Shown here: positions 38,749 through 57,192 of the stretch, piece after piece
Position numbering within the stretch: the stretch's first letter is position 1
How the letters are laid out: every line of letters starts with the position of its first letter
Origin: Lepidonotus clava
Taxonomy: Eukaryota; Annelida; Polychaeta; Phyllodocida; Polynoidae
Reading direction: 5' to 3'
Assembly (NCBI GenBank): GCA_936440205.1
Contig: OW387133.1
Coordinates: 67,332,374 to 67,396,373, forward strand
DNA length: 64,000 nucleotides
Translations under genes and position numbers: made by a program
Notes under the pieces: model-generated
The model's input: the letters and a program-made list of their open reading frames with translations, nothing else
Database searches by the model: none
What the model was told of the DNA's origin: nothing

Positions 38749-39355
38749 AACACACATGCCTTCCTAATTGTTGATAAACAGTCTGGGCCTTTGATCTACT
38801 GAAACCTGGAAATGCTAACATAAAAGCAGCAAGATTATTTAAATTCACTAACAAAAAAGGCTCATCTATCATGCTTTGAGAAAATAGTTTGTTTCAGTAT
38901 GCCCAAGTTCAAATGTTGAAGTGTTTTCCAATAGTGCTTTTATGTTTTCAATAATATTGTACAGTAAACTTTACCTCCGAATTTGGTGACAAAATGACAT
39001 TACAGACAACCAATACTATAGGAAAACCACTGTCCAAAAAGGTATGTGTGACATCACAACTGATGCAAGTGACTTAAGGCCCAGTAATAGGCTCCCGGAG
39101 GATCGCCTATTAATAAAGACCTGGGCCGATATAAATCTTAGAAATAAGTAGATAACCTTTGTTTGGATTTCAAGGTAGAGATTCTTAAATGAAATTACAA
39201 GTAAGGAAGGCAATGATGGTAATAATAGCAAACTTAACAATTATTTACAACAATTGAGACCTGGGCCCATACAAATATTAGAAATTAGTAGATAACCTTG
39301 GTTTGGTATCTTAAATCATATTAAAATTGTACAAAACACTAAAAGAAAAAGCCTT

Positions 39356-40773
39356 TTAAAGGGAGGAGCCAGTGACTATAAACTAATATAGTGTTATGAT
39401 CCTTACTACCCATGGAGGTTGTTAATGACGCGGATGGCCAGTCCATGCTCGTGTAGGCTTAGCAGCATTAGGTTTAGAACAGCGCACGCTTTAGCCATAA
39501 CTCTGTCAAAGTTAGGGGGTTAAAGGGAGCCAAAACCAATATAATTGACAAAATTTCCAAAACTGAGATAAGTATAGAAATATGTTAGATGAGTCCAATT
39601 AAGGTCAGTGGTAAAGTATTAGCTGTAAAAACTAGCTCAAACAGAAGTAGAATGCCACAAGAGATGGTATTATTTGCCTTTGTTTGTAAACAAACCCTAT
39701 TTTTGCGGATCCACATTAATTGATTTAAGCAAGAAAAACACGTTTTTAATGATTTTTTTTACCATATTTCATGGTCTAGATTTTAACATAGGCCAGGAAT
39801 AGGCCCAAGGAATGGATTTCCATGATTATTTGAGTTTGGAAAATTTCATTGAATTTATTGGTTTTGGCTCCCTTTAAAGGAGGAGTCAATGTGTGACGTA
39901 TCATACTAAAAGGGCACATGCCATTCGAGCTCAGTCAGAGTTAGCTGAATGTGGTGTGTTTAACCATCCTTGAAAGGTTGAGTCTTAGAATCTAAGTCCT
40001 GGATTTGCAATTGAAGCAGAAAGACTGTAGAAAGGTGGGAAAGTTGACTGAGTGTGTTTGAGGGGATTCGATCCTTGGAGCTGATCATTGTCAATTGAGA
40101 TCGTCATGGAGCGACAATACACAGGAGATTAATAAATAACGAACATCCTTTCACGTGAGTGTTACGTCTTACATGATGTGGAACTATGATTATGTATTGG
40201 ACGACAGCAGTTGAACGAGGAGGAGACTACGTTAGGAGCTAGCTATTATCCATAATTAATACGACTAATTAAGCACACTTGATATAAACGGATAATTAAC
40301 TCTCTATAGTTCAGTTGCATGCCAATTTTTACGTGTTAACTACAATATTTTCTTTCTTATTGGTGTTTTTCTAAATTCTATTGAATTGTTCCTGTGTGCA
40401 GCTGGTGCACCTTGCACAGGGCATCAGTCTGTGTGACGTCACACACAGAACAGGTGAAATATTTAGAAATGAGGAAATTACAAAATCTGATTTACCTAAT
40501 GACTTTTACACCTTCAAAATGTTTAATTACAAAATTAATCAATTTATGGCAAATATTTGCAGTTTCCATGTCTATTAAACAAAAATAAGATTTAAAAATA
40601 ACGTCTTTTTTGTGTGACATGAAGACAAGAGGAACAAGAAGTTTTCCTTAATAAAAGCCTCCTTATCACATGAATCAATTATTGGCTTAAAAACTTGGCA
40701 CACATTTATTTCAGCACATGATCTAACTTATAAAATGTAAAATAACTAAAATTTCACTGGCTCCTCTCTTTAA
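39356..40773. mobile_element. TTAA element complex with AGGGAGGAGCCAGTG ends
   Basis: AGGGAGGAGCCAGTGA starts at 39360 after TTAA, and CACTGGCTCCTCTCT ends at 40769 before TTAA; the two ends are inverted repeats (14 of 15). A second element lies inside at 39524-39873. Directly after it, TTAA is followed by AGGAGGAGTCAATG, another end of the same outer family, so the right part 39878-40769 may itself be a complete 892-bp element. No long open frame is present. TTAA targets suggest a piggyBac or Kolobok relative. Confidence 0.78.
39520..39877. mobile_element. Inner TTAA element, 350 bp
   Basis: AGGGAGCCAAAACCAATA (from 39524) and TATTGGTTTTGGCTCCCT (to 39873) are perfect 18-bp inverted ends with TTAA on both sides (39520-39523 and 39874-39877). 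It sits within, or abuts, the larger element that starts at 39360. It is AT-rich and non-coding. Confidence 0.87.
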
Positions 40774-40987
40774 TGTTCATAAAAATGAGAAATGGATAAT
40801 TATAACCCCCAGACTAACCTATCAAATGACAACACTACAACTAACACCCCCCTGACTACACCCCGCCCCCGACTAATCGAAAAATATCTAAAAACTATCT
40901 TGAAACTATGTCAAACTCCAAACTTTAAATCTCAAATCAATGAGCATGGGCCATAATTGCCATATGAGCCATCTTTAACTGGAAGTT

Positions 40988-41342
40988 TAACGGGAATGCT
41001 AATTCTGAATGCAAATCTGGAATGCTAATCCAAATGAAACCATCCAAATCTGGAATGCTAATCCCAATCTCTTATCTGGAATGCAAACCTGGAAACAAAT
41101 CTGGAAAGCATAAATGGAAAGGGTATCTGGAAAACCAATCCAGAAAGCCAGCCCTGTAAGCATGTAGCTCCGGGAACCTCTAACTCCCAGAACTACATAT
41201 ACAATGTGGCATCATCTTAGCTGTCTGCTTGTCAGACAAAATGAACTTGAACCCCAGAATGCATTCCACAACTCTCCGAACTCCCAGAATTAAAAAATCC
41301 TGGGAGTACAAATCTGGAATGCGAGTCCCAATCCGGAATGCG
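40988..41342. repeat. Minisatellite of AATCTGGAATGCAAATCC-type units, left block
   Basis: Imperfect copies of AATCTGGAATGC(T/A)AATCC, about 18-20 bases each, fill the ends of this block with a diverged middle (GGAACTCCCGGAA-like words). The same words, including TATCTGGAAAACCAATCC and GCATGTAGCTC, recur in the same order at 41953-42160, so the two blocks are copies of one repeat. Confidence 0.82.
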
Positions 41343-41830
41343 ATTGTACTAATAGCTTAGTACTTTTAATATATTATCATATTGTATAATCTAGTTAGGA
41401 TCAGGCCTAGCAAGTCTACTTCTAAGAAGAGGTATTTTGCGCTCTTAGCGCCACCTGTTAACCAGTATAAAAGGTGTTGCAAAGTAGGGGGCGGAGTCAG
41501 TTTTAGTCTGGAGTTAGTAACTATTAGAAAGTAAGCAGCGTTAGCTGAGCGGCTCGGAGCTATACCTACCAGCTCCTGCGGAGTATACTGGAGTTTACCG
41601 ATACCATCTACCTCGGACAAAGGATTGTGATAGAGCTAAGCACTAGGGTGGTCTAGGATGTGCTGGAACAACTTGTATTCTAAATGTGGTTGATCGCTGA
41701 GTAGGAGATGGGAAGGTGGACTGATGGAGACTTATTCACTGTGGCTTTGACTCGGGATGAGATGTTTACTTCAATAAAACCCTTTCATATTAAGAGCTTC
41801 CTCATCGTCCATTTCTTTTGAACTATTGGG
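41343..41830 (+). mobile_element. Possible solo LTR fossil between two copies of a minisatellite
   Basis: The insertion separates two related GGAATGC blocks. It carries a TATA box (GTATAAAAGG near 41466) and, 310 bases on, a poly(A) signal (CAATAAAACCC near 41775), the order expected of a long terminal repeat. No internal retroelement genes are nearby, so if this is an LTR it is solitary and old. The exact ends and target duplication are not clear, and it might instead be a small transcription unit. Confidence 0.35.
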
Positions 41831-41952
41831 GAATGGATGAATTAACTTTGAGTGCAGTCTGATTGGCTCAATAACTTGAATGAACGACTCATGGATAAAA
41901 TAATTATACACATCACGCAGTCTTAAATCAACATTAACAATAGTTCACGATT

Positions 41953-42160
41953 ACAAATCTGGAATGCAAATCCCAATCCAGAAGGCATACCCACATCCGG
42001 AAAGTGAATCCAAATCCGTGATGCAAATCCCGATGCAGAATGCGATTTCCAATCCGGAATACAAACCTGGAAACCAATCCAGAAAATGCAAATGGAAAGA
42101 GTATCTGGAAAACCAATCCGGAAAGCATGTAGCTCTGGGAACTCCCGGAACCTTTAGTCT
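41953..42160. repeat. Minisatellite of GGAATGCAAATCC-type units, right block
   Basis: Units such as AATCTGGAATGCAAATCCC and AATCCGGAATACAAACC repeat about ten times and end with GGAAAGCATGTAGCTCTGGG, as in the left block at 40988. Strand-shadow frames across it give Asp-Trp-Ile-type repeats that are not genes. Confidence 0.82.
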
Positions 42161-42361
42161 AACCCTTTCCTGACAGCCCCATAGAAAATCGATCATATAT
42201 GTCATGATTGATGGTCATTAATTAGGCTTTAATTCCTATAATTTTCATATCACAATGTTAATTTTTGAAATATATTTACTAGATATCTTGTGAAATTTAT
42301 ATCTAATCATGCTATGCTCATAAATACTTCAATATTACCATTCTCGGACTTTGATTCATGG

Positions 42362-44018
42362 TAGAGTAGAGGAGCCAGTTTCCGCGCGTCTCTAGTTTCC
42401 GCGCACCAAGAACAATTTCATAGCACCTAGAGGCCTAATCAACTTGGTTTAAATTGTTTTAAACCTAAATAGCATGGACCATATAGTTTCTATTAGTTGA
42501 CCAATTTTTTCCCAAAAAATGAATAAAATTATTATTCACATTAAGGGAAATCAAGTTTTTGCTTTGTATTTTGGAAGAAATCACGTGATTTCTTATAAAT
42601 CATGATTTTAAGGTGTTAAAGCCATTTACCTCATATTTTTTCACTGTGAATGCGTTTTCATTCTATAGAATTGGGGTGTATTAGTTTTAAGCTATGTACT
42701 ATCGTGGAAGATTAAGATTTTTGAGATTTGATCATTATTCTTGACATTAGACCCCTGCGTGAAAACTAAAGACAAAAAATAAGGTAGTTGTCAGTTTCCG
42801 CGCATTTTTGCTACATAATTTTCCAAAATTTCTGAATTTTCCAATATTTTTCCATCCAAACTATGGAAACCATTTTAAAAATCAATTTCAATATGTTCTG
42901 TGAGTAGAGTAGAGGAGCCAGTTTCCGCGCAATAAGGGCAAGAAGTTAAGCTCTAACAAAATATTTAAAGAAAACATTATAAATTTAATATTTTTTCTTC
43001 CATATTGAGGGGAATAACGTCTAAGAACATAATCATGATAAAAAAAATTAATGTTTGAAAATATTTTTGTAATATCTTAAGGTTTTACTTTCACATGTTT
43101 ATTCTTCAGTTTCCGCGCACCTGGAGCCTATTTCCGCGCATTTTGGTGTCAGTTTCCGCGCATTTCTCATATTTTAGGTGTTAAATGACTAAAATAATTT
43201 ATAGAAAGAAAATATGATACATGGGGCATCAGAAAAAGATTATCTATTGATATCCATTATACAAAATAATTGTTAAGTTCTTAATAATTCATAATAATGC
43301 AAATACAAATGCTACCTTGTCAGGGAAAATCTAAAGAATATACTCATGAATAAAAGGAAGAAATACGCATATTTGTGCATTTTTAATAAATGACACAAGC
43401 ATTAGTTAGCCTCAGTAAAAGAGGAAAAAATGTTTTCAGTTTTCAGTCTTTGGTTTATATTATTTTGGGGAAGTGTCTTAAGATCATTTAGAACCTTGTT
43501 TTGAAAAATTTTTCTTTTTCTTTTCTTTGGAAAAATGTTTGAAAATTCGGAAATTTTGGAAAAATAGGTGAAAATTGCGCGGAAACTAGAGACTATCAAA
43601 TTTATTGTCCTTAGTTTCCGCGCAGGGGCCTATTTTCTATATTATCCATGAGATTTTATTTTTATGACATTAAAATGATCATAAATCACTTTAAACTAAT
43701 ATCTATGATATTTTTTTAGAGAAAATGATATTTTTTCTTGAAGAAAATGATGTTATGCTCCTTATTTCAGAAATATTACTTTTTTAAGGATCCCGTCATT
43801 TTCCTTAATAATAAGGACATTGAAACATTTATTTGGCCTTAGAATACATAAATAAATATGAAACATCATTAAAAATGACAAATTAATTGCATAAGAACAT
43901 TATTTTGGGTCTGGTATTTTAAAAATAGCATATCTAATACTTACAGAGAAAATGTGTCCATAAGATGTGTAAAGTGCGCGGAAACTAGAGACGCGCGGAA
44001 ACTGGCTCCTCTACTCTA
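42362..44018. mobile_element. Foldback element 1 with TAGAGTAGAGGAGCCAGTTT ends and TTTCCGCGC words
   Basis: A 44-bp perfect inverted repeat bounds the element: its outer 20 bases are TAGAGTAGAGGAGCCAGTTT, followed inward by CCGCGCGTCTC and a second TTTCCGCGC. Single further copies of the word lie 433 bases in from each end (42795-42803 forward and 43577-43585 reverse). The body is AT-rich with no recognised protein. TA at the ends may be the target. It overlaps element 2 rather than nesting in it. Confidence 0.82.
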
Positions 44019-44595
44019 CATTCTTAATAGTTTGTAACAATTTAGAATCGAAATAACTTTTTTGTCCCTATTTTTTTTCTATAGCTCCCACTCCTGTCCC
44101 AATCTGAAAAATGCCCATTTTGGCTCCTTATTTTCATTAATCATGTGATCTTGAATGTTATACTTTTTCCTGAAGACATTACTTTCTTAAATGGGCATTA
44201 TGAAGGAAGGAAGGAAGGGATCCTTTGTTATTTCACACATTAGATATTAAGAAAAACATATTTTCTGATATCCCAATAATGTTTTTTTCGTTATTTTTAA
44301 TTATTTCTACTATTAAATACTTAATATATAGCCTAATGCACGGAAACTGGCTCCAAAATGCGCGGAAATAGGCTCCAAGTGCGCGGAAACTAGTGACAGG
44401 CACCATTGATGTAAAGCAATGTCTCCCCCTATAAATATTTTCCAAAGAAAAAATTATTCTTTTCGGGGGTATTCATTACGCTGATACACATTAGATAAAA
44501 CAATAAAAATATCTGTAAAGTGTTTTTTGCAATTAGAATATCCTTAAATCCTTATTTCCCATCCTTAATGCGCGGAAACTGGCTCCTCTACTCTA
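42905..44595. mobile_element. Foldback element 2, interleaved with element 1
   Basis: The ends TAGAGTAGAGGAGCCAGTTT... at 42905 and its inverse ending at 44595 match over about 32 bases (inner part CCGCGCA, then ATAAG or TTAAG). About 205 bases in from each end lies a trio of TTTCCGCGC words (43110, 43131 and 43153 forward; 44338, 44360 and 44381 reverse), with the linker TGGAGCCTA conserved between the sides. The body is AT-rich and non-coding. The order of ends is L1-L2-R1-R2, not the L1-L2-R2-R1 of simple nesting. Confidence 0.82.
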
Positions 44596-44599
44596 TACG

Positions 44600-45620
44600 C
44601 CGTATGCGGGTCTGAAAAAAGAGCATCGCGCAGCGAAATTTCGCGGAAATCGCGAACGGACGTTGGGGGTGCTTTAAACATAGGCTCCTATGGGAGAAAA
44701 CAGGTTATTTCGCTGTAACTTTTTAAATATGACTCCAATCTTCACACAGTAAATGACAAAAAGTTTGCAATTTATCCCAGGCATCCCATACAAGCCTTCA
44801 AATTTTCCTAATAGGTCAGTTTTCCGCACTATTGCGCACTGATTTTCCCCATAGGCGCCAATGCTAAGTAGCCAACATACGGAGCCCAAAATTTCACCGC
44901 GCGATGCCGAAAATCACGAGGATACCGCTAACCCGTATATTGGGCAAATTCTAGGGCCACCTTTAATCACCCATGAAATATTAGAATATTTAAAATTAAA
45001 ATATTAATATCTATACTCAGACTGAGTAATAGTCTATAATTCTCTTTCTGGTGAAGTAGAAAAGCAGATGAACAACGGCCTTTCTGCAGCTCGCTCAGTC
45101 TGTTCCAGGCGCTATTTCATATATATATATAGCTTTAGGCTTCTAGGTAAACCCACATTTGGAAACAGTCCTGTGTCAGTGTGTGGCTGTGCCGTGAAGA
45201 AATATCGCGTGACAACTGCCATAACAATTACATTTACGATAGAGTCAATTTGCCCGGTTAATCTTAATTAACTTATAGATGACTCTGTGTGCTTGTAAAC
45301 CCTATTTCATAATCTCACCTTTTATAAACTTTGATAAATTGATGATAAACAGACACCGTCATTTACCCCGCTGAAACTTCCCGCGTGTTCGACGCCGATA
45401 GCTTAACACAAACCGCTCTGTTGGACTGATCCCGCCCACTTTGTGTTCTCACGAAGAAGAACAGCTAGATAGATTCTATTATTTATTTTTATCAAGTTCT
45501 GTAGATATAAGAGTTGTTTGATCATGCTTAAGTCGGTTTTCATTTCTGTAAATAAAAGATATTTACTTTTTATTTTTATCAGTTTACTTCATCTATCGGT
45601 TTGGGATCGAAAAAAACAAG
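44600..45620. other. Intergenic DNA upstream of YIPF4
   Basis: The left 350 bases carry words such as CATCGCGC with diverged inverted partners (near 44626 and 44900), which may be an eroded element. The remainder is AT-rich leader and promoter DNA for YIPF4. No CpG island or TATA box is convincing. No gene is recognised. Confidence 0.45.
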
Positions 45621-52362
<6,742 letters not shown>

Positions 52363-52467
52363 GTAGTCAGTCTCCATAGACCACAGAATGAACAATCAAT
52401 TCGCATGGCGCACACAGTTTAAAATTTTATGTTTTGAGAATGAGGGAAAGATCTGCTTTAAGTTAAG

Positions 52468-52473
52468 AATAAA
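52468..52473 (+). terminator. Poly(A) signal AATAAA of YIPF4
   Basis: A canonical AATAAA lies 106 bases after the YIPF4 stop codon, giving a short 3' UTR. No cleavage-site evidence is available. Confidence 0.6.
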
Positions 52474-53619
52474 CGAATTTGAATTTGAAAAGAATTTGAA
52501 GTTGATGTATAAGATAAATTAGGGCGGTGTCACTGAAATTGTTCGCTAAGCAAATTAGAAACGTTAAGCCACAGCTGTGTATTTATGCAGCATTATTTGC
52601 TGCAGGGCTTGTCAATATACATGTAGTGACGAAACACGGGCGACGCTTAGAAGTTCAGCGTTTTCACCTGAATTAATTTTTTGGTCGTTATTCTTCAAAA
52701 CCAAGCTTTGGGCTTCTCGTAGTTGCATTCTTAACACACAATATTTGAATTGAGATTGATAAGTGATCGACCATTATTCACAATTGCTAACAACATTTTC
52801 AATAATCAGGTACCCATTTGCCTATACGTATAATCTCCTTTAAAGTATGGGAGAATGAGGGTATATGTAAGGGAAGCTTTTTAACAGATGTCCCCTTTCA
52901 CACTGTCTATGTAAGTAATAATCCTCGGTAAAGATTATGTAAATAAATAGATGGTTGTAAAAATTGAGGGATTAAAACAGTGTGTTTGTATGTATATATA
53001 TATTTTCTATCATTTTTATGAACCATGGTAACTTTCATTAAGGTAAAGGTTCTTATGGGAAATAAACAATGTGATATATATTCGTGGTCTCTTATTTGTT
53101 TCCTCCTAATAGTAAGTTTTGAAATAACGAAAGATAAAAGTGCAATCCTCGATCCTTGCTATTTGCGTTTTTTAAGCGAATTAGGTAATATTATTTTGTA
53201 GTACTTGAAGCTTGACTATTAGTCTACTATTATTTGAATTATCAATAGTATAGCGTAACGGTTCAGTTTCTTATGCAGATGATTCATTTGTACCTCTGAA
53301 CTATAGTAGATTAATTATCCATTAATATTAGGGTTACTTTTAAGAGGTTGTTTCGCATTTGGATAATAGCTAGCTTCTATGGCAGTATCCTCCCCATTCC
53401 ACTGCTGTCATCCAATACATAATAATAGTTCCAGTATTATGTAAGATATGACACTCGCATGAAAGGATGTTCTTTATTTATTCCTGTGTTATTGCGTTTC
53501 CATGACAAGATCTCAAAAAAGCTGGCTACGGGCCTGCTTTTAAAATACATACCCTACAAGGTGTATTCTACTTCACATGAATCAAAAATACAAAGAGCCA
53601 CACACTCCGTTGATTTGTA

Positions 53620-54353
53620 TTACCCAGGGTTGCCACAGGCCAGGGAAAAGCCAGGGAAAAGTTTATTTTTTCAATGACAGAAAAGTCAGGGAAAATGGAA
53701 TTTGGAAAATTGTCAGGGAAAATTGGCCCTAGTGATGGAAAATCGAATTATCAAACCCACAATCAAAGAACTGACCAACTTTGACACTTCAAAATTATGT
53801 GTATATTTGATATAATGGACCACTTTAAAGGAAATGACTTAAGACATGTACATTAGGCGAAAAGAATGTGGTGTGGCAAAAACCGTTTTGTAATTTCCAG
53901 CCCCCTGACAGGCATGTTGTGATTTTAAAGGTACTTGGGGGTGTTCGGCATAAATTCTTATTACCAATGCAATCTGCTGCAAATTTGCAGGTACTTTAGC
54001 TTCTATATAGAGGAATACATGTACATGTAAGTAAGCTTAAAACAGATTTAAGCAAAAAAAAAATTGTAGTTCTTAATCTATGACCCAGGTGGCGCCCTGA
54101 GCAGCCTCGAGTACCCTTAAGAGGTCTTGCTGTGATCCAGGAGCAGTTGTCTTAACTACAGGAGTTGCTAAGAAAAAACTAACATGTTGTGTTTCAAAAG
54201 TCCCAGCCTAAGCGGGAGGAAAGGACTGTTCTAGGGTAGTTGGAAGCTGTTTAATGAAAGGATTTCCTTATCGTATTAGTCAGGGAAAAATGAAATATGT
54301 CGGGGAAATGTTAGGGAATTTTGACGTCTCTTCTTTGTGGCAACCCTGTTACC
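53620..54353. mobile_element. 724-bp MITE with CAGGGTTGCCACA ends and TTACC duplication
   Basis: CAGGGTTGCCACA (from 53625) and TGTGGCAACCCTG (to 54348) are perfect 13-bp inverted ends. TTACC flanks both sides (53620-53624 and 54349-54353). Near each end the phrase CAGGGAAAA repeats several times, a pattern widespread in animal genomes. The ends look hAT-like but the visible duplication is 5 rather than 8 bases. It is non-coding. Confidence 0.87.
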
Positions 54354-54730
54354 GATGATCAGATAAAACCTTCCTTAACGTAAATTGGTCAGTAAGCATT
54401 AGTTGCCCCCCCAGGGTCATCAGTGTGTTGCAGTTTAATTACTCCCATAGACGTCACTTGAGGCAAAGGACGACTAAGTTGGTGATGCCAATAAGGACGT
54501 CTTTGGTGTTCAAAGGGATTTCGTATAACATTTTGACTGCCGAATGGGCTCCCAAGTGGCATAGATAAGTATTTATCAACTGTCTCCCCAAACAAATATA
54601 TGGAAAAAGCGAGAAAGTGAAGAGAAAATTAAAGAAAAGTATTTGATATCTATATAGAATTGACTTTCAACCATTACCTAGATCATGATTTACGTTAACG
54701 TACTGCTACATTTTAGACCATTATTGCCGT

Positions 54731-54944
54731 GAGTGTAGACTTTTAAGATTTACAAGGCGACATGTAGCTTAGTGACATGAAGATAACTATGAACGGCATG
54801 ACTTAGGGCATTCCTTGAATTCGACATACACCACGAGGGGTTTTGAAAATCGACATGAAAATAAAAATCATAGGGACATGCGACATAGTCATTTCTTAAA
54901 TTCGACATGTGACATAACTGACATAAACACCTCATCTACACCCC
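54731..54944. mobile_element. Second copy of the GGGTGTAG / CGACATG element
   Basis: It starts GAGTGTAGACTTTTAAG and ends CATCTACACCCC, with internal GGCGACATG, TTCTTAAATTCGACATGTGA and AAAATCGACATG phrases that also occur in the copy at 47292-47848. It is about 214 bp and non-coding. The superfamily is not assigned. Confidence 0.65.
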
Positions 54945-57149
54945 TATTACTAGTTTGATAAGACAGTTAAAGGTGGCATCTATTGTCAGTTCAGGGGTGG
55001 ATCCAGAAATAATAGGATGAGGATTGGCTGTTGTCAAGGTTTTGTAAATGGTCAATATTTGGACCAAAAAAGATTCTCTTCTGCATCAAAATTCTATGAG
55101 CCTCATTTTATAGCAAAAAAAGACTTTGCTTCAGCATGTCACAATATCAACAATTTGTCAGACATTAAAGAAACCCAAAACCAATTGTAAATGCCTAGAC
55201 TCAATGTCAGGGTGTGGGGAAATGAATGAGAAGAGCCTAGTAGTGTCGAGGTTCAGGGCTCAGTCAGGGGGCCAACGTAGACCTTGTGCAGAAAATGGAG
55301 GGGTAATCGACATCTCATGGTTAGAAAAATGGTTTGGGTATTCTATTAGACTCTGCTCAAGTCATAGACACCCTCCTTAGCTGCTTCATGCGTCGTACGC
55401 TGGTGTAGTTGAGCTTGAGGTATTACCATTCCTGGGCTTGGTTCTTGGTCCATCCATGGGTTCTGTTATATCCCTAAGTCAATGAACAACAATCATGTTA
55501 ACGGTTGGGCATCAATGATGACACTGCTTTATTTTCAACAACTGTCACCTTTTATAGGCAGCTAAAAGGATACAAGACGATTGATTGGTCCTATTAGGTT
55601 ACATGACAGGTGCCACTAAAATGGTTGTGTCTACTAACTTTGTCATTATAATAAGTTGTCCTATCATGGTAGTTAATACTTCTACTGACAATTATCTAAA
55701 GGTTTAATTACTTTGAGGCTTCGATTCTTTTGTGCCAGATCTTCAAGGCTTTGTGTCATAATTACTTCAAGGCTTCGAGTCAAAACTATTTGATGTCCCG
55801 ATTTACTTAATGCTTTGCCTAATTATTACACAATCAAATTAGACAAATTGACCAAAATTCATGAAACTGTATGAACATTTCTTACATGCCCCAGGATGCC
55901 CTGCAATTGCCCTGCACATTCATTCTTTCTTCTTTCTTCACTCTCATTTGCCATAAAACACAATTGCTTTCGCAGTTTTGGCTTTGTTTAATTAACTCAA
56001 TTCTCGGGGATATCTTCTATGACCAAGGTATTCCCATCAACTGATCAATGTCCCAGTCTTGAGTTGAGAGCAAGGTACACTGGACTGACACTGGGTTGAG
56101 TGAAATGTATATGGTTGATCACAGTGTCCTTTATATTTCGCTTGTGGAGCCTGAACCTATGGGACTATAGTATGTCCTAGGTTCCCGGCCCTCACCTGTT
56201 CCTAGCTTCAGCAAATTGGGAAATAAAAGGTACATAGGGACAGATACAGACATCATCAATAAAGCAGCGTAAAGCATGTGTGTCATCTACAAATATCTTT
56301 GCAGGTCCAATGTAGAAAATATTAATTTTGATGTCTACTCATGTAAGAATCATGAAATAGGTCAAGGACAAGGATGCACTTATGTGAGTCATGACATGGT
56401 CATGACAGAGTGGTGACACTCTGATAAGGAAGGGTAAAAATTATGGCTGGAAATGTAGTTTAAATCTGTCTTATATATTAATCCGAACGTTTTATTATAG
56501 AACTGTTCCTCAAGATATGCTATCATTTACGAGACCTATGATTATAAACAAAGAATCCTGGACAATGTTTATGGAATGTATCCAACAGCCTTATGTGACC
56601 ATAATGATATCATTCTTTTGGAAAGGACCAACTTTTTGGGCTTTGGACGAGGATATTTGCTATTATACCTATAATTTGACCAAAAAAACATGTTTGATTT
56701 GGATTTTTATTGTATGCTATCAGATATAAGGATTATGATTTACTTTGGATACTGTTTGTCCTAACAGATATGTCTCGATTTGATTATCTAAGATGGCCTT
56801 GAAAGTGGCTTGTCCAAAGTTCCCAATTAGGATGTAAGGAGCAGAGAAACGATTCTTTGTTTATGATGGCACTAGATATGTCTAATATTTAGCTGCCCTT
56901 ATCCCTGCTTGGGACGGATACAGACTTTGTAAAAAGAGAGGCAGCCTAATGTAAAATTAAGTCTGAGGCACCCCCTTCAGGGGATAGAATTTGCAGTTAA
57001 ACAGAATCCAACTGCACTCACACTGCTGACACAGCTGTATCTCATTCTGATGCTTCTTTAAAATAGAAATTAAAAATGTTTAAACTGCACTAAACTCAAT
57101 GACGAAGTGTTAGGCTTGTTGTTTATTTAATGATGTAAATAATTTGGTG

Positions 57150-57192
57150 AATCGACATGGTTCGGCTTTTAACGGCCTTCATCAGGATTCTT
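57150..57192 (-). mobile_element. Hammerhead-like Penelope-type tail fragment
   Basis: On the minus strand the sequence reads CCTGATGAAGGCC, a short loop, AAAGCCGAACCATGTCG. CTGATGA, a GGC/GCC stem and GAA are the conserved core words of a hammerhead ribozyme, which Penelope-like retroelements are known to carry. One extra A beside the stem and the change after GAA suggest a decayed copy. No reverse transcriptase was recognised nearby. Confidence 0.35.

Larger units (their letters stand above)
34757..39355. other. Intergenic DNA upstream of EXO1, repeats only
   Basis: No gene is recognised. The interval should contain the EXO1 promoter and any non-coding first exon, but no clear TATA box or CpG island is visible. 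It holds hairpins (34836-34884 and 35971-36004), a MITE at 36210, a TTAA element at 37165, a 17-base G run near 38370, tandem repeats at 38549, and scattered duplicates of words such as AAGTAAGGAAGGC (near 38023 and 39199) and GACCTGGGCC (near 39118 and 39258). Confidence 0.5.

Noticed and set aside
39892-40172. Segment with TG start, AATAAA near 40130 and TTACA end, resembling an LTR
   Set aside because: The boundaries are ambiguous, no target duplication or partner LTR is seen, and the segment lies within a better-supported TTAA element complex.
42362-44595. TTTCCGCGC words as a cluster of E2F sites
   Set aside because: The word does not fit the E2F consensus TTTSSCGC exactly, and the mirror symmetry tied to the inverted ends is better explained by element structure.
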